The notes beneath the pieces were generated by a model. The model saw only the letters and a program-made list of their open reading frames with translations. It did no database searches and had not been told where the DNA came from. The position numbers and the translations under genes are program-made. A stretch of 64,000 bases of DNA from Pseudoips prasinana (taxonomy: Eukaryota > Arthropoda > Insecta > Lepidoptera > Nolidae), in NCBI GenBank assembly GCA_951640165.1, contig OX621251.1, positions 28,110,893-28,174,892 of the forward strand. Reading direction: 5' to 3'. Within the stretch, counting starts at the first letter, position 1; each line of letters opens with the position of its first letter. Positions 61,140-64,000 of this stretch are shown piece after piece.

Positions 61140-61850
61140 GTAATGTTTTTAACTATAAGGCATCTGGTGACCTCTGACCTGAAGGACGATGCAGACATAG
61201 AACGGGAACGTAGGGCGTTGTCTGTTCGAGCGAATATGATAGCTCGCAGGTTTGCACGATGCTCGAAAGAAGTAAAAAACACTCTTTTTAGTGCGTATTG
61301 CACTTGTTTCTACTCGATCGCCCTGTGGGCTGACTATACTCAAAAACAGTACAGCGCCCTACGAGTCCAATTCAACAATGCCTACAGAATGTTGTTGGGA
61401 CTGCCACGGTTCTGCAGTGCGTCGGGGATGTTCGCTGAGGCGCGCATTGACTGCTTTTATGCGACGATGCGAAAACGGTGCACATCTCTGGTACGTAGGG
61501 TCCGCGCCAGCTCCAACACCATCCTGAGGATGATGGCTGAGAGGTTTGACTGTCACTACGTTAACCATTGTTGCATACTTAATGTAGTGACAATGACAAG
61601 GTAAATTAATTAGGGACAACACATAACTGTTTTATTATCGGTCCGTATTTTCTTAATTATATTTTAATATTTTAATTTTCGTGACATGTGATTAATTTTT
61701 ATTCATTGACTTTGCCAATTTACTTTTTAATGTACTTTCTAATGTAATTTTGTGTTGTGTTTTGTCTTATTTCTCTAATTTTAATTTAATGTATTTATTA
61801 TGATCCACTTGTTGGTCGAAATAAACGAATAATAAAAAATCACTGTATAC
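61140..61850 (+). pseudogene. LINE fragment (Jockey/CR1 group), 153-codon open frame
   Basis: The frame 61143..61604 reads HLVTSDLKDDADIERERRAL, SVRANMIARRFARCSKEVKN, TLFSAYCTCFYSIALW and then NNAYRMLLGLPRFCSASGMF. This is the conserved block between the reverse-transcriptase palm (YLGH region) and the C-terminus of LINE ORF2. The frame is open across the whole fragment and is followed by a 3' untranslated tail ('cgaaataaacgaataataaa' end). It is 5'-truncated, so it cannot move alone; the intact frame suggests recent insertion. No ORF1, endonuclease or YADD box is present. Confidence 0.8.
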
Positions 61851-62042
61851 TTTACTTATTTATTTAAGGACATCCAGTAGCTTTTAAATCTATTTTTTGA
61901 AATACTAAACTAATACAAACTAAATGTACAGTTTTTAAAGGTGCCACAGCATACAGCAATTTCATAGTTAAGGAGTAAACAAAACTGCTAGCTAAAGACT
62001 AGTCAGTATCCTCGTATTGAAGACACTTACATAAATACTCTC

Positions 62043-62222
62043 ATAACAGCTGTAAAAAGTCCACTACTGGACAAAAGCCACCCCAAGAAGATTGTCATAG
62101 TACACAGATAGACGCTGCTTCGGTAGATTTTGGTAGATTTTCCACGGGTTGACTTCTACGCCCTCACGGGACGAGATGGGGTAATGATATTCTGATATTC
62201 AATGCCGTCACTACACAGCAAA
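62043..62222 (-). mobile_element. SINE-E copy, inverted
   Basis: 'aaagtccactactggacaaa' (reverse 3' block), 'tttccacgggttgacttcta', 'cgggacgagatggggtaatg', 'cgtcactacacagca'. The middle is partly deleted. Confidence 0.7.
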
Positions 62223-62480
62223 TAAATACTACCTATGTATAATTAAAAAAAATCCTTTTACTTTCACAATCTGATACGACATACCTGTCGCATCGGATTG
62301 TGAGCCGACACGACGAGACAAAGGTCGAGTGCAGTAGCGATGCAGCGACTTTTATATGCTTTTTTAGACACGAGAGTTAGACTTCTGGCTACCTTTACCT
62401 TTGGGGAAGAATATTAATATGTTAATCTTGTCATCCCGAATAGAATAACTACAGTAATACGGATTGAATAGAGTTGAAAT

Positions 62481-63030
62481 GCGGGGCACGCCACGATAGT
62501 GGCGGTAAGACCCGTCATGGAGGAATGGCTGGAGAGGAGGCACGGCACCCTCACTTATCGGCTTACGCAGGTACTCTCGGATCATGGATGCTTCCGGAAG
62601 TACCTGCATCAGATAGGCCGAGAAGAGACGTCCGGTTGTCACCATTGTGGTAGCACCGTTGACACGGCGCTTCACACATTGGTGGAACGCCCAGCTTGGG
62701 AGACACAGCGCCGTGTTCTCGGTGCTGCAATGGGTGCGGCTGACATCTCGCTTGCAACGGTGACCAAATTCATTGTTGCAAGCGAGAGTTCTTGGGATAT
62801 CGTCGCCACCTTTTGCGAGGAGGTGACGATCGCAAAAGAGGTGGCGGAGCGAGAACGGGAGACATCATCCTCCCTGTCAAGCCGCGCCAGGAGAACCGGG
62901 CGTCGGAGGGCGTACATCGCCAATCTCCGGCCTCCATGAGGAGTGGCCTGCAGGCGGTGGACCTTGGGCAGTCCTCCGTCCGACCAGAATAGGCCTGAGA
63001 CAGTGGTGCGCCGTGTTCCGCGCGCGCTTC
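62481..63030 (+). pseudogene. R1-type LINE, ORF2 C-terminus
   Basis: The frame 62499..62939 (146 codons) reads GTLTYRLTQVLSDHGCFRKY, LHQIGREETSGCHHCGSTVD, TALHTLVERPAWETQRRVLG. This is the C-terminal zinc-knuckle region of R1-clade ORF2 (C-x2-C-x8-H-x4-C). The last Cys is replaced by Arg (ERPAW where the family has ECPAW), so the knuckle is probably dead. The frame ends RTGRRRAYIANLRPP, stop. It is 5'-truncated near 62481. GC-rich relative to the window. Antisense frames over it are shadows. Confidence 0.8.
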
Positions 63031-63485
63031 TCTTGAGGAGGGGGGCAAGGGTGCCCCCAACGGAAGTGGGGCTCACTGAAAAGTGGGCCAGCGCCTGTCC
63101 AGACTGCGGTGAATGCGTGAGCGAATCCCGTGGTCTGGACTATAGGTGGCTGAGGAACACCGTGGGGTTTTAGTCTGTAAACCCAGCACTACCATCTGGC
63201 TGGGAGTCCGACATACCCCGACGCTACCCCAGCGGCGGCACGTTCCATAAAGGATTTCCCCACGTAAAAAGAAAAATGGTATCATGTGCCTCCAACGGAA
63301 GTGGGGCTCACTGAAAAGCGCCTGTCCAGACTGTGGTGAATGGTGGCTGGTCTGGCCTGCGGGTGGCTGAGGAACACCATGGGGTCTTAGTCAGGAAGCC
63401 CAGCCCTATCATGTGGCTGGGAGTCCGACATACCCCGTCGCTTCTCCAGCGGTGGTGTCCATAAAGGATTTCCCCACGTAAAAAA
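63030..63485 (+). repeat. Tandem duplication in the R1 3' tail
   Basis: Two copies, 63047-63288 and 63289-63483: 'cccaacggaagtggggctca', 'ctgtccagactg.ggtgaat', 'gtggctgaggaacacc', 'ggctgggagtccgacatacc', 'ccataaaggatttccccacg'. The second is shorter by about 47 bp, with several small deletions. Confidence 0.85.
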
Positions 63486-63539
63486 AATGATATCTTGTGC
63501 AAGCATTATACGCCAATTTAAAATAAATAATAAATGTTT

Positions 63540-63795
63540 TGGAGCCACTAACACACTGCTCCCCTACACAGAGCTACGGAAAGAAAACAACTGATAGACA
63601 TACTTAAATATATATTTATAAAAACATACATTTTATAGACAAATTACACCCAGATAAAGAAAAAAATATTGTGTTCATCGTACAAAGATTTGCCCTGGGT
63701 CCCACCCAGGGCAAATCTTTGTACGATGAACACAATATTTTTTCGAACCACTGGCTTACAAGTCAAAGTCACTAACCACTACCACTACACCAACA
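63540..63795 (-). mobile_element. SINE-H copy, inverted, with internal palindrome
   Basis: 'ggagccactaacacactgct', 'gttcatcgtacaaagatttg', reverse A box 'accactaccactacaccaac'. The B-box region is replaced by a perfect inverted repeat (63661-63743). Confidence 0.65.
63661..63743. repeat. Perfect inverted repeat, 40-bp arms, 3-bp loop
   Basis: Left arm 63661-63700, loop ccc, right arm 63704-63743; all 40 positions pair. The arm ends in 'tgccctgggt', SINE-H body sequence. Confidence 0.93.
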
Positions 63796-64000
63796 TGGCT
63801 TACCTTACGAACTAATAGTATTTTTTTTCTTTTTTCATTTTGATCTTGCAACCAGCCTTCCAGGCTATAAGCAGATTTGTGCAAAGTAAATAGTGTGTAG
63901 GAGGTTTAGTCTTCCAGCGAAGATCTTCCTCTCTTCAGTATTATAGTTTACATAATGGAGTCCCAAATATGTTGAATTAATAGTTTAAAAGAAAATAAAT
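63796..64000. other. No gene recognised
   Basis: Unassigned AT-rich DNA to the window end. Confidence 0.4.

Noticed and set aside
62672..63076. 134-codon minus frame over the R1 remnant
   Set aside because: Shadow of the R1 ORF2 C-terminus in GC-rich DNA.

Overview
The window is a repeat-dominated piece of an insect nuclear genome, almost certainly a moth or butterfly (Lepidoptera). The basis is the overall look: AT-rich DNA, several tRNA-headed SINE families, RTE, R1 and Jockey/CR1-group LINE tails, many short Helitrons with CTAG ends, and a near-intact cecropia-type mariner. I see no rRNA, true tRNA gene, CRISPR array, operon or bacterial gene. Repeat family names (SINE-A to SINE-H, MITE-1 to MITE-6, repeats A, F, K) are local labels used only here; they are defined by copies compared within the window.

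Host gene content is very low. The one convincing cellular gene lies on the minus strand near the left end. A signal-peptide exon (8145..8238) and an immunoglobulin-domain exon (3401..3552) are bounded by good splice sites, and their phases fit exactly (one nucleotide plus two make an Arg codon across a 4.6-kb intron). The joined start reads as a secreted or membrane Ig-superfamily protein, most like the insect Dpr (defective proboscis extension response) group. Later exons would lie left of base 1. The exon with the ATG begins directly after an AG acceptor, so an untranslated 5' exon must lie to the right, inside or beyond this window. Much or all of the remaining DNA may be 5' intron or intergenic DNA.

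Layout. 1-8.2 kb: Dpr-like exons among SINEs and LINE remnants. 7.4-14.6 kb: foldback MITEs, a hAT-type MITE with an 8-bp target duplication, and a MITE split by an element with TTAA duplications. 14.6-15.9 kb: full-length mariner with an open transposase frame. 16-35 kb: SINEs, MITEs, Helitrons, a Jockey remnant and a direct duplication. 35-38 kb: mostly unassigned AT-rich DNA. 38-53 kb: nested Helitrons, a SINE interrupted by both a MITE and a Helitron, a perfect 80-bp inverted repeat, and tandem Helitron units. 53-57 kb: mostly unassigned. 57.6-58.5 kb: a 119-bp minisatellite. 61-63.5 kb: two LINE 3' ends (Jockey/CR1-group and R1).

The recurring unexplained pattern is a set of closely spaced inverted repeats, several perfect, which recopy neighbouring unrelated sequence. 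They look like the product of snap-back or template-switch synthesis rather than of one transposon family.
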